Origin: Pseudoruminococcus sp964385235
Lineage (GTDB): Bacteria > Bacillota > Clostridia > Oscillospirales > Acutalibacteraceae
Direction of reading: 5' to 3'
DNA length: 24,258 bases
Assembly (NCBI GenBank): GCA_964385235.1
Contig: CAYLOD010000018.1
Coordinates: 1 to 24,258, forward strand
Of the stretch, positions 22,966 through 24,258 are shown in pieces. How positions within the stretch are numbered: the stretch's first letter is position 1; each line of letters begins with the position of its first letter. The notes below the pieces were generated by a model that was given only the letters and a program-made list of their open reading frames with translations, was not told the origin of the DNA and searched no databases. The position numbers and the translations under genes were made by a program.

Positions 22966-23952
22966 ATGAAAAAAAGAATTTTGGGAAACGGACTTGAAGT
23001 TTCCGCCATAGGGCTTGGCTGCATGGGGCTTTCCCAGAGCTATCCGCCATTTCCCGAAAAGGCAGAAAGCATCGCCTTTCTGCGCCGGGCAGCGGAGATG
23101 GGACAGACTTTCTTCGATACTTCAGAGGTGTACGGGATTTACCGAAACGAGGAACTTGTCGGCGAGGCGCTTGAGCCGGTACGAAATCAGGTGAAGATTG
23201 CCACGAAATTCGGTTGGGATATTCACGACGGAAAATCTTGGGGACTTGACAGCCGTCCGCAGACCATACGCAGGGCTGTGGAAGGTTCTCTGAAACGGCT
23301 CCGCACCGATCATATCGACTTGTACTACCAGCATCGGGCAGACCCGAATGTTCCGATTGAAGAAGTTGCCGAAACTATGCGGGAATTGTACAGAGAGGGA
23401 AAAATCCTTCATTGGGGACTTTCCGAAGCGGGCGCAGACACCATTCGCCGCGCTCATGCGGTATTCCCGGTAACGGCGCTGCAAAGCGAATATTCCCTGT
23501 GGTACCGAAACCTTGAAAGCGAGATTATCCCGCTTTTGGAGGAACTGGGGATCGGTCTTGTGCCGTTCAGCCCGCTCGGAAAAGGGTTCCTGACCGGTAA
23601 AGTTGCGGGCAATACCACTTTTGCGGATAACGACATCCGTCATACCATTCCCCGATTTAACGATCCGAAAAACCTTGAAAAGAATCAGGCGCTTGCAGAT
23701 GCGGTTAAGACGTTTGCGGAAGAAAAAATGCTTTCCCCCGCACAGGTAGCTCTGGCATGGCTGCTTCATCGCAAACCTTGGATCGTACCTATTCCCGGGA
23801 CAAAGAACATCAGCCGTTTACAGGAAAATATGAGTGCGGCGTATGTGGACTTCACCGACGATGATATGGAGAGGCTGACAAAGCTATCCGATGAAATTCC
23901 CGTTTACGGTGGGCGTTACGCTCCCGATATGGAAAAAATGACAGGAAGATAA
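22966..23952 (+). CDS. Aldo/keto reductase (2)
   Basis: This 328-residue NADPH-dependent reductase has catalytic residues D51, Y56, K81 and H123. Landmarks are LGLGCMGLS-type residues 15-23, FFDTSEVYG (49-57) and the late PIPGTKN cofactor loop. This longer form resembles the YhdN/IolS and AKR13-like branch that acts on small aldehydes, different from the 287-residue copy at 19037. ATG 22966 has AAGGAG 6 bases upstream. The frame extends to 22846, but that stretch is leader sequence with no ribosome binding site. The decarboxylase-like gene follows 14 bases later. Confidence 0.92.
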   Translation: MKKRILGNGLEVSAIGLGCMGLSQSYPPFPEKAESIAFLRRAAEMGQTFFDTSEVYGIYRNEELVGEALEPVRNQVKIATKFGWDIHDGKSWGLDSRPQTIRRAVEGSLKRLRTDHIDLYYQHRADPNVPIEEVAETMRELYREGKILHWGLSEAGADTIRRAHAVFPVTALQSEYSLWYRNLESEIIPLLEELGIGLVPFSPLGKGFLTGKVAGNTTFADNDIRHTIPRFNDPKNLEKNQALADAVKTFAEEKMLSPAQVALAWLLHRKPWIVPIPGTKNISRLQENMSAAYVDFTDDDMERLTKLSDEIPVYGGRYAPDMEKMTGR

Positions 23953-23966
23953 GGAGGAAAGACGAG

Positions 23967-24258
23967 ATGGGTATTACAAATTCCGCGCAAGAATACCATG
24001 AAAAGATGTTCCCCGGATACAAGTCCGACTTTCTGCGCACCGACCCGGAATTTATCGAGCGGTTTGACAACTTCGCATTTGATGAGGTAGTAAATCACGA
24101 TGATCTGGACGGCAAGACACGCTTCATGGCGATTCTTGCCGCGCTGCTGGGCTGTCAGGGCATTGACGAGTTCCGCGCCATGCTCCCCGCCGCGCTGAAT
24201 TTCGGCGTGACGCCGGTGGAGGTCAAGGAGATCGTGTACCAGGCGACCGCTTATCTCG
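23967..24258 (+). CDS. Carboxymuconolactone decarboxylase-family protein, 5' part only
   Basis: The first 97 residues are visible before the window ends. A helical CMD/AhpD-like domain starts near residue 25, with a LAALLGCQGIDEFRAML helix (57-73) and GVTPVEVKEIVYQATAYL (80-97), typical of the family. A single cysteine (C63) is present where AhpD-type thiol peroxidases have CxxC, so peroxidase activity is doubtful. AAGGAGG lies 9 bases before ATG 23967. It forms an operon with aldo/keto reductase 2. Paired CMD and aldo/keto reductase genes are common in Clostridia, and their joint substrate is not established. Confidence 0.85.
   Translation, partial: MGITNSAQEYHEKMFPGYKSDFLRTDPEFIERFDNFAFDEVVNHDDLDGKTRFMAILAALLGCQGIDEFRAMLPAALNFGVTPVEVKEIVYQATAYL

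Noticed and set aside
1..24258. CRISPR array, tRNA or rRNA gene, transposase or phage integrase
   Set aside because: No regularly spaced repeats, cloverleaf-like or rRNA sequence, or mobile-element protein motifs were seen by eye on either strand.
23967..24258. AhpD-type alkylhydroperoxidase
   Set aside because: The CxxC pair needed for this activity is not seen. Only C63 is present in the visible part, so the broader family name is used.

Overview
The window looks like a draft chromosome scaffold from an anaerobic, Gram-positive Clostridia bacterium, probably of the Oscillospiraceae/Ruminococcaceae type. The signs are a rubredoxin-first rubrerythrin beside a PerR-type regulator, an HtrA protease with a long glutamine/asparagine/tyrosine-rich cytosolic tail, strong GGAGG ribosome binding sites, sigma-A-like promoters and many cysteine lipoproteins with short lipoboxes. 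No species can be named from the sequence alone. A run of ten Ns at 11513-11522 is an assembly gap of unknown true length. It lies where the content changes from housekeeping to accessory genes.

Left part (1-11512). A minus-strand peroxide-response pair, perR then rubrerythrin, has a recognisable promoter and a Fur/PerR-like box. Next come two plus-strand cell-wall enzymes, a membrane-anchored polysaccharide deacetylase and a leaderless amidase with an SH3 domain. These are followed by minus-strand htrA-like protease and valS genes. A small exported-protein gene broken by a frameshift (8134-8719) sits between valS and the minus-strand rpsO-pnp pair. rpsO and pnp are separated by an 11-bp perfect hairpin, as in other bacteria where this gene pair is controlled at the RNA level.

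Right part (11523-24258). All genes are on the plus strand. A MarR regulator and an MFS transporter overlap and share a promoter with a dyad operator. After a 535-bp stretch without a clear gene comes a LysR regulator and then a tightly packed redox operon (about 15003-21485). It encodes a 72-residue unknown protein, a cyclophilin-fold lipoprotein and a flavodoxin lipoprotein. Next is a 730-residue protein joining a seven-helix DUF4405-like membrane domain to an FGE/SUMF1-like domain and a second flavodoxin. A broken gene remnant, an aldo/keto reductase, an NAD(P)H-dependent FMN reductase-like protein and a DUF362 lipoprotein follow. A second LysR gene with a clear terminator then precedes a separate aldo/keto reductase plus carboxymuconolactone decarboxylase-like unit that runs off the end.

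The most interesting system is the redox operon. Lipoboxes and positive-inside topology both place its two flavodoxin domains, the FGE-like domain, the cyclophilin-like domain and the DUF362 domain outside the membrane, whereas flavodoxins normally work in the cytoplasm. The histidine-rich membrane domain could pass electrons across the membrane to them. This is inference: the sequence supports domain content and topology, not the reaction. The promoter of this operon overlaps the terminator of the preceding LysR gene in an unusual way.
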